From Fontivita pretiosa (GTDB taxonomy: Bacteria > Planctomycetota > Phycisphaerae > Tepidisphaerales > Tepidisphaeraceae), in contig NZ_CP191258.1 in assembly GCF_050410795.1 (NCBI RefSeq), forward strand, positions 3,658,001 through 3,722,000: a DNA stretch of 64,000 nt. The letters are read 5' to 3'. A model generated the notes under the pieces. It had not been told where the DNA came from. It did not search any database and saw only the letters and a program-made list of their open reading frames with translations. Shown here piece after piece: positions 8,620-18,174 of the stretch. The position numbers were made by a program, and so were the translations under genes. Within the stretch, counting starts at the first letter, position 1, and each line of letters begins with the position of its first letter.

Positions 8620-10092
8620 TCACGATGCGTGTCGCGCGAGCTGTTCGGCCAGAATGCGCTTGAGGACCTTTCCCGTCGGCGAGCGTGGCAGGTCGGGGAC
8701 CAGGTAGATCTCGCGAGGGATCTTCCACTGGACCAGACCCTGCTCGCGACAGAAGCTGCGCAATTCGTCGGCGGTGGTGCTCTGGCCCTGGCGGGTGGTG
8801 ACGAAGGCGACAACCACCTCGCCACGGGATTCGTCTTTCTTTCCCAGGGCGGCGGCGTCGGCGACGGCGGGATGCCGCAGCAGCACTTCCTCGATCTCCC
8901 GCGGGCTGACCTTTTCGCCGGCGACGATGATCATCTCTTTTTTTCGCCCCGTGACGTACAGGAAGCCATCGGCGTCGAGTTTTCCCAGGTCCCCGGTTTT
9001 GAAGAACCCGTCGGGTGAGTGCACCGCGGCGGTTTCGTTGGGCAGGTTGTAATAGCCCTTCATGATCATCGGGCCTTTGAGCCAAATTTCGCCGATCTGT
9101 TCGGGCGGCAGGGCGTTGCCGGCCTCGTCGGCGATCTTGACCGTCACGCCGGGCAGCGGCTTGCCGACGCTTCCGGCGCGGTGTTCCTGCGGCGTGTTCA
9201 GCGACACGACGGGGCTGGTTTCGGTCAGGCCGTATCCCTCATAGAGCGTGACGCCGAAACGCTGCTGGAAGGTGTCGTACAGCACCCTGGGCAGCGGCTC
9301 GCCGCCGCTGATCATGGCATAGATGCTCTTGAAATCGTCGGCGCTGGCGCTCTTGAGGTGCGCGATGGCGGCGAACATGCTGGGCACGCCGAAAACCAGC
9401 GACACGGCGTGCTCGCGAATGGCGTTGACCGTACCCACGGCGCTGAACCGCGAGAGGTAAATGACCATCGAGCCAAGTTGAATCGGCGCCAGCATCATCG
9501 CGGTCATCCCGAACGCATGAAACAGCGGAATGACACCGAGGAACTTGTGCTGGTGCTTGAGGGCGGCGGCCTGGATGCAGGCGTCCACGTCGGAGCGAAG
9601 GTTGGCGAAGCTGAGCATGACGCCCTTGGGCACGCCGCTGGTGCCGCTGGTGTACATCAGGACCGCCAGGTCGTCGGGGTTGCGCGGGGGCAGTTTGGGA
9701 GTTATGGCGGCCGGGGGCGTGGGGGGAAGCTGGGTCAGGTCGATGAGGTTGAGCCTGGCGTCCTTGAGCCGGGAAGCCAGTTGGGGAATCGTGACTACCG
9801 TGTCGATGCCGCTGTCGGCGATGACGTGGGCGATTTCGCGATCGCCCAGGAGGAAATTGATCGGGACGACGGTCTTGCCCGCGGCCAGCGTTCCGTAGAA
9901 ACTGGCGACGAAGCCGACGCCCGTGGGCAACAGCAGCCCGACGCCCGGCTTGCGGGTCTGCATCGACAGGTACATGCCCAGTCCCGCGGCCATTGCCGCG
10001 ACCTGCTGGTAGGTGTACTGCCCGCGCTCGTCGATGACGGCGATGGACTGCGGTTGTCGTGCGGCGTGTGTGAGCAGCGGTTCCAGGAGCAT
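8620..10092 (-). CDS. AMP-forming acyl-CoA synthetase (long-chain fatty acid-CoA ligase type)
   Basis: A complete ANL-superfamily adenylating enzyme of 490 residues that activates a carboxylic acid as acyl-AMP and transfers it to CoA. Motifs in order: P-loop VLMYTSGTSGVPKGVMLS (A3), YEGYGLTETSPVVSLN (A5), GFFKTGDLGKLDADGFLYVTGR (A7-A8 region; the Asp in TGD binds ribose) and the catalytic lysine in PRSPTGKVLKR (A10). The start is ATG 10092, giving MLLEPLLTHAARQP; an upstream extension to 10158 runs into the divergent promoter region and looks non-coding. The acyl substrate is probably a fatty acid, but close relatives use aryl acids. Confidence 0.9.
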   Translation of the reverse strand: MLLEPLLTHAARQPQSIAVIDERGQYTYQQVAAMAAGLGMYLSMQTRKPGVGLLLPTGVGFVASFYGTLAAGKTVVPINFLLGDREIAHVIADSGIDTVVTIPQLASRLKDARLNLIDLTQLPPTPPAAITPKLPPRNPDDLAVLMYTSGTSGVPKGVMLSFANLRSDVDACIQAAALKHQHKFLGVIPLFHAFGMTAMMLAPIQLGSMVIYLSRFSAVGTVNAIREHAVSLVFGVPSMFAAIAHLKSASADDFKSIYAMISGGEPLPRVLYDTFQQRFGVTLYEGYGLTETSPVVSLNTPQEHRAGSVGKPLPGVTVKIADEAGNALPPEQIGEIWLKGPMIMKGYYNLPNETAAVHSPDGFFKTGDLGKLDADGFLYVTGRKKEMIIVAGEKVSPREIEEVLLRHPAVADAAALGKKDESRGEVVVAFVTTRQGQSTTADELRSFCREQGLVQWKIPREIYLVPDLPRSPTGKVLKRILAEQLARHAS

Positions 10093-10178
10093 AGCGTTTG
10101 AGTTTATCCAAAGAGGCACGGATGCGAAACGTCGGGAATGGATCGCGGGGCGAAACAATCGCTGGGGCGGAAAACTGG

Positions 10179-11021
10179 ATGCCGCGCGCGTGTGTCATGC
10201 AAAGCGGACGGGAATGTCCGCGACGGAAGCGATGCCTGCGATGGCGGCTGGCGGTGGCGATGGTGGTCGGCGTGGCGATGGTCGGCGGATGCGGTGCGGA
10301 TCCGAAATCCAAACAGCAACTGACCGCCGGATACGCAGCGCTGGAAAACCGCCAGTACGATCAGGCGATCTCGGGCGCCGATGAGTATTTGCGATCGCAC
10401 CCGGCGGGGCCGGGTTCGGCCGAAGCACTGTACCTTCGCGGACGGGCGCTGGAGCAGAAGCCGGCGGCCAGCCTCGAGCAGGCGCGGGCGAATCTCCAGG
10501 CGGCGCGCGGGGCGTACATCGAAGCGCTGGGCCGATCGCCTTCCCGCAGACTCGAGGCGTATGTGCATACGAGCCTGGCGAACGTCGCGTATTTCCAGGA
10601 CGATTACCCGACCGCAATCAGCGAATGGACCACGGCGTACGGGATGCTGGAGGATGAATCGATCAAGGCCTGGGTGCTGTATCGGATCGGTCTGAGCCGC
10701 CAGCGGCTGGGACAGTTCGCCGATGCCGACGCGACGTTCGCGGCGGTGATGCAGCGGTATCCCAACACCGTCCCGGCGCAGCGGGCGCGCGAGCGGCATG
10801 GGGCGCGGGCTTTTAATGTGCAGATGGCGACCTTCGCGCAATCCAACAGCGCCGACGCGGCGATCAACGAGCTGCGCGCCCAGGGCGTGCCCGTGCACAA
10901 GCAGATCGATTCCAAAGGCCGAAGCGTCGTGCTGGTCGGGCCAATGGCATCGTATCAGCAGGCGCAGGCGATGAAGGCGCGCTACGCGGGCAAGTATCCG
11001 GATGCGGTGATCGTGCCATGA
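10179..11021 (+). CDS. TPR and SPOR-like lipoprotein
   Basis: About 280 residues. ATG 10179 follows a GGGGCGG ribosome binding site at 8 bp and begins a long basic, hydrophobic signal ending in the lipobox MVGGC. The middle (about residues 40-195) holds tetratricopeptide-like helical pairs (YAALENRQYDQAISGADEYL, AYFQDDYPTAISEWTTAY, RLGQFADADATFAAVMQRYP), similar to BamD/YbgF outer-membrane proteins. The last 75 residues (FNVQMATFAQSNSADAAINE through VVLVGPMASYQQAQAM) have the beta-alpha-beta pattern of a SPOR domain, which binds denuded peptidoglycan. Likely an envelope scaffold. Divergent from the acyl-CoA synthetase gene, with about 85 bp between the starts. Confidence 0.75.
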   Translation: MPRACVMQSGRECPRRKRCLRWRLAVAMVVGVAMVGGCGADPKSKQQLTAGYAALENRQYDQAISGADEYLRSHPAGPGSAEALYLRGRALEQKPAASLEQARANLQAARGAYIEALGRSPSRRLEAYVHTSLANVAYFQDDYPTAISEWTTAYGMLEDESIKAWVLYRIGLSRQRLGQFADADATFAAVMQRYPNTVPAQRARERHGARAFNVQMATFAQSNSADAAINELRAQGVPVHKQIDSKGRSVVLVGPMASYQQAQAMKARYAGKYPDAVIVP

Positions 11022-11081
11022 GTGGCATGCAGATCTGATCGATGACCGCAAACACGAAAGATCCAAATGAAGGAGACCAAA

Positions 11082-12155
11082 GTGAGCAAGCATCAAGAGG
11101 CGGGCAAGACCAGCAGGAAACTGAGGGTGGGATTCATCGGCGCCGGTGGCATCGCGCGGACGCACATGACCTATTTGCAGAAGATGGAGGGGGTGGAGAT
11201 CTGCTGCGCCGCGGATATCGATGAAAAGGCGCTGGAGAAGGTCAAGGAGCAGTTCAGCATCCCCCGCGTCTACACCGACTACCGGGAGATGCTCCGTCAG
11301 GAGCATGAGCTGGACGCGGTTGACGTGTGCACGCCCAATGTGCATCACGCCGCCAACACGATCGCCGCCCTGGAGGCAGGCAAACACGTGCTGGTGGAAA
11401 AGCCGATGGCGATGAACGCCAAGGAAGCCCAGGCGATGGTCGATGCCGCCAAGAAAGCGGGCAAGGAGCTGATCGTCGGCTTCCAGCACCGGTTCGACGC
11501 GCGGACGAAGTTCATCCGCGACCAGATCATTCGTGGATCGTTCGGCAACATCCTGTACGTGAGGGCGCAGGCGCTTCGCCGGCGCGGAATCCCCAACTGG
11601 GGCGTGTTCGGGCGCAAGGAACTTCAGGGAGGCGGGCCGATGATCGATATCGGCGTGCACATCCTGGAAACGGCGCACTGGATGATCGAAACGCCGCGCC
11701 CGGTCGCCGCCACCGCCAATACCTGGACCTACTTTGGCAACCGCGCGTCGGACGTGGTGAGCATGTGGCCGAACTGGGACTACAAGACCTACACCGTGGA
11801 GGACCTTGCGGTGGGGATGATCCGCTTCGAGAACGGGACGATGCTGACGATCGAGTCATCGTTCGTTGCCCACATCGAGAAAGACGTGTTCAACGTGCAG
11901 ATCATGGGAGAAAGGGGCGGAGCGGTGTGGGAGTCCAGCCAGATCTTCATGGACCATGGCGGCTACATGATGAACATGACGCCAGCGTATCTGCCGAAGA
12001 TCGATCCGTTCGAGTACAAGATGAAGCATTTTGTGGAGGTCTGCCGCGACGGTCGCAAGAACGAATCAACCGGGGAGATGGGGCTGATGGTTCAGAAGAT
12101 GCTGGACGGGGTATATGCATCTGCGGCGGCGGGACGCGAAGTGCACATCGAGTGA
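11082..12155 (+). CDS. Gfo/Idh/MocA family NAD(P)-dependent oxidoreductase
   Basis: A 357-residue dehydrogenase. The N-terminal Rossmann motif VGFIGAGGIARTHMTYL is followed by the family signature GKHVLVEKPMAMN (Lys of EKP is catalytic) and a C-terminal alpha/beta domain with GGGPMIDIGVHILETAHWM, where D and H correspond to the substrate-binding residues. GTG 11082 is chosen because AAGGAG sits 6 bp before it; ATG 11067 overlaps that binding site. The family oxidises or reduces sugars, inositols or their derivatives; the substrate is unknown. It converges on the PfkB kinase gene, 14 bp away. Confidence 0.88.
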   Translation: MSKHQEAGKTSRKLRVGFIGAGGIARTHMTYLQKMEGVEICCAADIDEKALEKVKEQFSIPRVYTDYREMLRQEHELDAVDVCTPNVHHAANTIAALEAGKHVLVEKPMAMNAKEAQAMVDAAKKAGKELIVGFQHRFDARTKFIRDQIIRGSFGNILYVRAQALRRRGIPNWGVFGRKELQGGGPMIDIGVHILETAHWMIETPRPVAATANTWTYFGNRASDVVSMWPNWDYKTYTVEDLAVGMIRFENGTMLTIESSFVAHIEKDVFNVQIMGERGGAVWESSQIFMDHGGYMMNMTPAYLPKIDPFEYKMKHFVEVCRDGRKNESTGEMGLMVQKMLDGVYASAAAGREVHIE

Positions 12156-12169
12156 TGCACGAGCGGGAG

Positions 12170-13105
12170 CTACGCGAGCTGCTCCAGGCGAATCTGGTCT
12201 TTGAGGGACTGCACAACATCGCGATCGACATGCCCGGCGAAGGCGGTCATGGCGTTGGCCGCCGCGCACGCGGTGCCCAGGATCGCGGCGAGGGGAAGCT
12301 CCTGGCCGCTGGACAGCGCAAAGGCCAGTCCGGCGGCGAAGGCGTCGCCGGAGCCGATCGCGCTGACAACCTGGACTTTCGGCGTCGTCACCCGCCAGAA
12401 CGATTCTCCGTTGGTCAAAAGAGTATCCTTTGGCCCGCGTGTGGTGACGACCCATTCGGCGCCGCGGGCGATCAGCTCGCGCATCGCCTCGCCAACCGCC
12501 TTCTCGTCGGGCAGATCACGCTCGAGGGTGCGCGACAACTCGGACTGATTGGGTTTGACGATGTGGGGACGATGTGGCAGGGCTCGCAGCAGGGGCTGGC
12601 CGACGGCGTCGAGAATCACCCGCACGCCATGCCGCGAGGCAAGCTCGACGCAGCGGGCATAGAAATCGGGATCGGCCCCCGGAGGCAGCGTGCCGGAAAG
12701 CACCAGCAGTCTGGCGCCGGCCAGCAGTCCCCGCAGCTTGTCCAGCAGTTTCTGATAATCCTGCGGCGCAACCGGTTTGGGTTCTTCGACCAGCTCGGTG
12801 GCGGTGCGGGCGGACTGATCGATGACGGTGATGCACAGGCGAGTCAGAGCGCTGACTTCCACAAAGTCGTGAGGCACGCCAGCGGCATCCAGATCCGCGC
12901 GGAATGTCCGTCCTCTGATGCCGCCGAGAAACCCGGTGAGCAGCAGCTCGCTTTGTCCCAGCGTGTGCAACACACGGGCGACATTGGTGACTTTGCCCGA
13001 GGCGTAGTCGTGGACGGCGGTGGCGCGGTTGACGGCGTCGATCGTCAGCCGCGGGAAACTCATCGTTCGTTGCATCGTCGGAGTTGTGCCCAGGCAGATG
13101 ATCAT
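12170..13105 (-). CDS. PfkB-family 1-phosphofructokinase / tagatose-6-phosphate kinase-like sugar kinase
   Basis: A 311-residue ribokinase-fold kinase. It begins MIICLGTTPTMQRTM, has the GKVTNVARVLHTLG segment (PfkB signature 1 region, about residue 37) and the anion-hole/catalytic motif AIGSGDAFAAGLAFAL near residue 253, whose Asp is the general base. The N-terminal arrangement (no long sugar-binding lid, PTMQRT) fits the LacC/FruK hexose-phosphate subfamily, which phosphorylates fructose-1-phosphate or tagatose-6-phosphate at the expense of ATP. No PTS genes are nearby, so the phosphosugar source is not evident. There is no clear ribosome binding site. Confidence 0.85.
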   Translation of the reverse strand: MIICLGTTPTMQRTMSFPRLTIDAVNRATAVHDYASGKVTNVARVLHTLGQSELLLTGFLGGIRGRTFRADLDAAGVPHDFVEVSALTRLCITVIDQSARTATELVEEPKPVAPQDYQKLLDKLRGLLAGARLLVLSGTLPPGADPDFYARCVELASRHGVRVILDAVGQPLLRALPHRPHIVKPNQSELSRTLERDLPDEKAVGEAMRELIARGAEWVVTTRGPKDTLLTNGESFWRVTTPKVQVVSAIGSGDAFAAGLAFALSSGQELPLAAILGTACAAANAMTAFAGHVDRDVVQSLKDQIRLEQLA

Positions 13106-13221
13106 GCGACGTCGCTGGAACCGGTGATTGGGCAGAATCTGCCCGGTGCCGTGCCGGGCGTCAAGCCGTCGGCGGACCGATAACCGCCATTTGTGACCGC
13201 GCCTGCGTAGCGCTGTGTGAG

Positions 13222-14655
13222 ATGCCCGACCGGCGGCTTAGCTGCTCGCCCGGAACGGTCGATAAATCCTGCGAGATGCCGACAGGATGGTCGAAAGCGC
13301 TGGGACGGGGCCGGCAGCGCGGCTGGCAGATCGCTTCGGTGCTGTGGAGCGACTCCAGGCAGTCGGTCTGGGCGATGGCGGACCAGGCGGTGGTGAGCCT
13401 GGGCAACTTCGCCGTCAACATTCTGCTGGCACGCTATTTCGCCCGGCAGCACGACGTGGCCACGCTCGGGGCCTACTTCATCCTCATCGAGCCGATGCTG
13501 CTGCTGAACAGCATTCAGGCGGCGATGGTGGTGTATCCGCTGACGGTTCGCGGCGCGGTGCTGGACGCGCCGGCGCTGGGACGACTGACCAGCCTGTCGC
13601 TGGCGGTGACATTGCTGGCCTGGCCGGTGCTGGCGCTGGGGCTGTTGCTGACGAGCCTGATCGCGGGGATGGAGCTTGCCGTGGGACTGTGGGCGGCGGC
13701 GGCACTGCTGCTGTGGCAGATGCAGGAGACGGTGCGGCGGGCATTGATGGCCCATCTGCGATTCCGCTTCACGCTGATCGGGGACTGCATCGGATACGCC
13801 GGCCTGGCGGCGGCGGTGGTCATGCTGGCGGGCAACGGCAGACTGACCCTGCCGGCCGTCTTCCAGGCGATGGCACTGACCATGGGCGTGGCAACCCTGG
13901 TACTGGGCTGGCGAGTGGGGCTGCATCAGGTTTCGGCATCGCAGATCATCCCGTTCCTTCGGCAAAGCTGGGAATTGGGACGGTGGATCCTGGCGGGCAA
14001 TGTGCTCAACGTGTTCGGCGGCACGCTGTTCAACTGGAACCTGGCTTGGTGGTGCGGTAAACAGCAGCTTGGCGTATACGCGGCGGTGACCAACGTGCTG
14101 CGGCTGGCCAATCCGCTTTCGTTCGTGGTCTCGACGCTGATCATGCCCAACGCGGCGCGCACCTTGCGCCAGCAGGGAATGCGCCGCGCCAAGCGCGTGA
14201 TGCATCGCTTTGGCCTGCTGGGCACGCTGCTGCTGGCGCCTTACCTGGGGCTGCTGCTGATCGCACCGCGGACCGGACTGGCCATCTTCTACGGCTGGGA
14301 TTCCACCTATGTGCAGCACGGGCAATACGCGCAGGTGCTGCGGATCGCCGCGCTGGTGATGGGGCTGAGCTTCGCCATCACCGCGACGGGGGCGCTGCTC
14401 AACGCGGTCGAGCGCACACGAGCAACCTTCGTGTCGCAGCTTCTGGCGGCGGGGGCGTACGTGCTGGTCGCCATGCCGCTGACGGCGGCGTTTGACCTGA
14501 TCGGCGCGGTGGCAGGATGGCTGGTGGCGGCGACGGTGCAGGTCGCGGTGCAGGCGTATGCCGTGAAGAAACTGCCCGATGAACCGCAGGCCGCCGGCAT
14601 GACGCAGCAGATCGCACATCCCCAGCCCCAAGCGCAGCGTCTCGCGGCGGCATGA
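13222..14655 (+). CDS. Wzx/MATE-like polysaccharide flippase
   Basis: A 477-residue polytopic protein with about 12 helices after a 50-residue soluble start. The segment SVWAMADQAVVSLGNFAVNILLARYF is typical of the first helix of the MOP superfamily (Wzx/RfbX O-antigen flippases and related polysaccharide exporters), and GVYAAVTNVLRLANPLSFV resembles the seventh-helix region. Likely role: moving lipid-linked oligosaccharides across the inner membrane. The start could instead be ATG 13276 (MPTGWSKALG), which would shorten the N-terminus by 18 residues. It stands alone between a convergent sugar kinase upstream and a 446-bp non-coding stretch downstream. Confidence 0.75.
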   Translation: MPDRRLSCSPGTVDKSCEMPTGWSKALGRGRQRGWQIASVLWSDSRQSVWAMADQAVVSLGNFAVNILLARYFARQHDVATLGAYFILIEPMLLLNSIQAAMVVYPLTVRGAVLDAPALGRLTSLSLAVTLLAWPVLALGLLLTSLIAGMELAVGLWAAAALLLWQMQETVRRALMAHLRFRFTLIGDCIGYAGLAAAVVMLAGNGRLTLPAVFQAMALTMGVATLVLGWRVGLHQVSASQIIPFLRQSWELGRWILAGNVLNVFGGTLFNWNLAWWCGKQQLGVYAAVTNVLRLANPLSFVVSTLIMPNAARTLRQQGMRRAKRVMHRFGLLGTLLLAPYLGLLLIAPRTGLAIFYGWDSTYVQHGQYAQVLRIAALVMGLSFAITATGALLNAVERTRATFVSQLLAAGAYVLVAMPLTAAFDLIGAVAGWLVAATVQVAVQAYAVKKLPDEPQAAGMTQQIAHPQPQAQRLAAA

Positions 14656-15101
14656 GAACCTGCATGGTTGTTCCCATCTCCAGGGAAGCGCGCAGACGAT
14701 GGTGCCGTTGAACCGTGAATTGGCGGGCCGGGCACACGTGTCTGGGTTTGTCACGCATACCGGCAGCGGTTTCGATCGTGTCACGAGCGTCCCGCCTGTC
14801 GTTTATACACATCTCAGACCACCCGCGTTTTTCTCTCAGACTCGCAGGTGCGTGCGATGAAAGCGGAGAAGAGCCAACTGTGACATGGCTGTCCCGGCCA
14901 TGCGCGGTGCGATCGAATTCGAGAGTCCGACATCCCGGTTGTTCACGACGTCATGCCGCTGGGCACGTCCCGCCCGTGCGAGCGGTTGGCGCAAGGGCGG
15001 AGCCAACTGGTCCTTCGCTGGCCAGATGGTATCTTTCGCTCCAGCACATCTCGGTCGGATTTCTGCCAGGATGGTGATCGACCGGATGGCGCGAAGACGA
15101 A
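14656..15101. other. Intergenic stretch with two short palindrome-like copies
   Basis: No credible gene lies in these 446 bp; the frames that cross it are shadows of the next gene. Two imperfect members of a short palindrome family lie here: 14778-14801 (core GAGCGTCCCGCC) and 14963-14979 (GCACG, TCCCGCC, CGTGC). The region must also contain the promoter of the lipoprotein glycosidase at 15102, but I cannot point to a convincing -35/-10 pair. Confidence 0.5.
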
Positions 15102-16541
15102 ATGTACACCTCCCTGCTGGCCATGCTCGCGCTGATCGCTCTGGTGTGCACAGGGTGCGTTCATCAATCGCAGCGGCATCCCCTGCAACTGCACCCGGAG
15201 AACCCGCATTACTTTCTGTTTCGCGGCCGGCCGACGATCCTGATCACCTCCGGCGAGCACTACGGCGCGGTGCTCAACGCGGACTTCGATTTCGTCAGAT
15301 ACTTGAACACGCTGGCAAAGGACCGGCTGAATCACACGCGGATGTGGGTCGGGGCGTATTGCGAGTATCCGGGCGCGCTGAGCATCTCCGGCAACACGCT
15401 TGCGCCGGCGGCGGGACGGTTCATCTGTCCCTGGGCACGAAGCGACCAGCCCGGCTATGCCGGTGGCGGCAACCGCTTCGACCTCTCGCGCTTCGACGAG
15501 GCCTACTTTCATCGCCTGCGGCGATTCGTCTCCCATGCATCCGAACGAGGCATCGTCGTCGAACTCAACCTCTTCTGCCCGTTCTATCAGGACCAGATGT
15601 GGGCCTTCAGCCCGATGAACGCGCAGAACAACGTCAATGGCCTGGGCGGCGTGGGACGAGACGACGTTTACACGCTGGACAAGCACGGCGGGCTGCTGCC
15701 GATCCAGGAGGCGATGGTGCGCAAGGTCGTGGCCGAGCTACGCGACTTCGACAACATCTACTTGGAGGTGATGAACGAGCCGTACGTGTGCAACGTGCCG
15801 ATGGACTGGCAGCGCCACATGATCGATGTGATCGCCGCTGCCCAACGCGACGTCGGATCCAGGCATCTGATCTCAGTAAATGTGGCCAACGAGAAGGGAA
15901 AGGTCCAGGATCCTCATCCGGCGGTGTCGATCTACAACTTTCACTACGCCTGGCCACCGGATGCGGTGGCGATGAACTACGACCTGCGCGCGGTGATCGG
16001 GGAGAACGAGACCGGCGGCCGGCAGCAGCACGACTTCTACTACCGTCGCGAGGGCTGGGCGTTCATCCTCGCCGGCGGAGGGCTGTACAGCAATCTCGAC
16101 TACTCGTTTGCGGTCGGACACGAGGACGGGACGTTTGTCTATCCGCGCGCCCAGCCCGGCGGAGGCTCGGCGGCGCTGCGGCGGCAGCTTGGCATCCTCA
16201 GTGATTTCATCCACGGCTTCGATTTCGTCCGCATGTCGCCGGATCCGCAGGTCGTACACGATCTGAATCCCGGCAACGACATGGCAGCCTACGCGCTGGT
16301 TGAGCCGGGGCGGCAGTATGCGATCTACTTTTGCAGGCTCGGGCAGGAGTCGCCGACGGAGCCGACGACTGTCGTGTTTTCCCTCGACCTGCCGGGGGGA
16401 CGCTATCGCATCGACTGGATCAATACGCTGAACGGCGAAGTGGAGCAACAGGAACAGGTCGAGCACGCGGGTGGCGCGCGGCCGATGTCATCGCCGAGAT
16501 TCGTCGGGGACATTGCACTGCGAGTTGTGGCGCGACAATAG
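15102..16541 (+). CDS. Lipoprotein glycoside hydrolase-like protein (clan GH-A-like barrel)
   Basis: A 479-residue protein with an N-terminal lipoprotein signal (lipobox LVCTGC, Cys19). The mature part reads as a TIM-barrel glycosidase: TRMWVGAYCEYPG near strand 2-3, then NIYLEVMNEPYVCN near residue 220, the N-E-P pattern of the clan GH-A acid/base, and VIGENETGG near residue 305, a candidate nucleophile Glu. A small beta-rich C-terminal domain follows (about residues 400-479). Lipidation would place it on an envelope membrane, acting on glycans outside the cytoplasm. The exact family and substrate cannot be assigned by eye. Its end lies 2 bp from the convergent aldehyde dehydrogenase gene. 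Confidence 0.7.
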   Translation: MYTSLLAMLALIALVCTGCVHQSQRHPLQLHPENPHYFLFRGRPTILITSGEHYGAVLNADFDFVRYLNTLAKDRLNHTRMWVGAYCEYPGALSISGNTLAPAAGRFICPWARSDQPGYAGGGNRFDLSRFDEAYFHRLRRFVSHASERGIVVELNLFCPFYQDQMWAFSPMNAQNNVNGLGGVGRDDVYTLDKHGGLLPIQEAMVRKVVAELRDFDNIYLEVMNEPYVCNVPMDWQRHMIDVIAAAQRDVGSRHLISVNVANEKGKVQDPHPAVSIYNFHYAWPPDAVAMNYDLRAVIGENETGGRQQHDFYYRREGWAFILAGGGLYSNLDYSFAVGHEDGTFVYPRAQPGGGSAALRRQLGILSDFIHGFDFVRMSPDPQVVHDLNPGNDMAAYALVEPGRQYAIYFCRLGQESPTEPTTVVFSLDLPGGRYRIDWINTLNGEVEQQEQVEHAGGARPMSSPRFVGDIALRVVARQ

Positions 16542-16543
16542 TG

Positions 16544-18130
16544 TTATTGCGGCGGGACGTCCGCTTGCGTCCACGCGCCGTCAATCAACCGCCAGGTGCT
16601 TCCCGTCGGGTTCTTGTTCCGCAGCAGTGGGGGCAGGCGATGTTCTCTGACGTTATCGTAGCAATGAAGCATCGCAAACCGCCGCAGCGACGCGGGGATT
16701 CCCACCGCGGTGAAGCCGGGATGTCCCGTGGCTGGATATGGCCCGCCATGATTCATTGCGGGGCTGACCGCCACGCCCGTGGGCATCTTGTCATTGAGCA
16801 GTCGTCCAACACGCCACCGCAGTCGCGGGGCCAGCGCATCGTACATCGCATCGTCGGCGCCGTCGGTCGCGGAGTAGATGCAGCCGGTCAGGTTGCCTTC
16901 AAGACGATCCAGGATCTGTTGAATCTGCTGGACATCCTTGGCCAGCACGAACAGCGAGACGTTGCCGAAGGCTTCGGTCTGAAGCTTTTCGGGATTGGCG
17001 AGGAATCGATCGCCATCGACGCGGAGCAGGGTATTGGCGAAGCGGATGGGCGGGGCCGGGAGTGGCTGGCCGCCGGTGATCAGCGACGCGCCTGCGTCGC
17101 GAAGCGTGGCGACGCTGCGGGCAAGCGCCTGGCAGACGCCCGAGCCCAGCAGCGTAGTCGGCGGGCGCGATTCGAACCGCTGTTTGACCAGTCCGACGAA
17201 TCGTTCGGCCGGCTCGCCGGCCAGCAGGATCACCAGCCCGGGGTTGGTGCAGAACTGGCCGCTGCCCAGCAGGCAACTGTCGGTGAATTCATCGGCAATC
17301 TTCTCGGCGCGCTGCTGGATGGCTGCGGGCAGGATCAGCACGGGATTGATGCTGGACAACTCAAGGTAGATGGGCTTGCCGGCGGCGTCGGCGGCGGCCT
17401 TGAGCGCCAGCCCGGCGCGGCGGCTGCCGGTGTAGCCGGTGCCGCCCAGACGCGGATCGGACACCAGCCGCTGGCCGTCTTCGTGGCTGATCCTGTAGAT
17501 GAGCTGGACGGTGGCCGGCGGGAGCTGCGCCTCGTGCACGGCGGCCAGCGCCTGCTCGGCCAGAAGACGCGTTGTGCCCGGGTGTCCGGGATTGGCCTTG
17601 GCGATGACGGGATTGCCCGCGGCGATGGCGGCGGCGAAGTCTCCGCCGGCGATCCCGTTGAACGCCAGCGGAAAGTTGTTCGGCCCGAACACGCACACCG
17701 GCCCCAGCGGCGCGTAGCATGAGCGGATGTTCAGTTTGGTGTCGATCGTGGGCAGCGCCCAGGAGCCTTCGATCGCCGCCTGAGCGGCCTGGCGAAGCTG
17801 GTTGGTCGTGCGCGGCAGCTCGACGTCGGCCAGTCGCGGGGATTTGGGCAGGCCGGTCTCCAGATGGGCCATTTCCACGATCTGGCTCTTGTGGGATTCG
17901 ATTCGCTCCGCATAACCTCGCAGAAGCGCCGCGATGGATGATGCGGGAACTGCCCGAAGTGCCGCCGCCGCTTCCGCGGCCGCAGCCAGCGCCGCATCAC
18001 AATCCTCCCAGGTGCTGATCGGGTACGCCTCGGGCAATGGCTCGGCGGTGGTGGGGTTTTGCGCGTGGAAAGTGCCGGCGGCCCGCGCCGCCCGCCACTG
18101 TCCAGCGATTAACACCGGTTGTTCTGCCAT
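16544..18130 (-). CDS. Aldehyde dehydrogenase, alpha-ketoglutaric semialdehyde / 2,5-dioxovalerate type
   Basis: A full-length NAD(P)-dependent aldehyde dehydrogenase of 528 residues. Visible landmarks: FGPNNFPLAFNGIAGGDFAA (cofactor and substrate entry), YTGSRRAG, the general-base motif YLELSSINPV and the catalytic-cysteine motif GSGQFCTNPG. The LELSSINP and FCTNPG variants are characteristic of ketoglutaric-semialdehyde dehydrogenases that close the non-phosphorylative pentose and sugar-acid pathways by making 2-oxoglutarate. ATG 18130 has an AGGTGA binding site upstream. It lies 44 bp downstream of a hydroxyacid reductase gene in the same direction, so the pair is probably co-transcribed. 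The subfamily call is from motif resemblance. Confidence 0.85.
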   Translation of the reverse strand: MAEQPVLIAGQWRAARAAGTFHAQNPTTAEPLPEAYPISTWEDCDAALAAAAEAAAALRAVPASSIAALLRGYAERIESHKSQIVEMAHLETGLPKSPRLADVELPRTTNQLRQAAQAAIEGSWALPTIDTKLNIRSCYAPLGPVCVFGPNNFPLAFNGIAGGDFAAAIAAGNPVIAKANPGHPGTTRLLAEQALAAVHEAQLPPATVQLIYRISHEDGQRLVSDPRLGGTGYTGSRRAGLALKAAADAAGKPIYLELSSINPVLILPAAIQQRAEKIADEFTDSCLLGSGQFCTNPGLVILLAGEPAERFVGLVKQRFESRPPTTLLGSGVCQALARSVATLRDAGASLITGGQPLPAPPIRFANTLLRVDGDRFLANPEKLQTEAFGNVSLFVLAKDVQQIQQILDRLEGNLTGCIYSATDGADDAMYDALAPRLRWRVGRLLNDKMPTGVAVSPAMNHGGPYPATGHPGFTAVGIPASLRRFAMLHCYDNVREHRLPPLLRNKNPTGSTWRLIDGAWTQADVPPQ

Positions 18131-18174
18131 GGAATCACCTGATCCTGTTGCCGGCAGGTTGTCGGAGTGTCAGT

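Noticed and set aside
14715..15077. A 120-codon frame in the gap before the lipoprotein glycosidase.
   Set aside because: No ribosome binding site, no domain; it crosses two short palindromes, and its composition is like other shadows.
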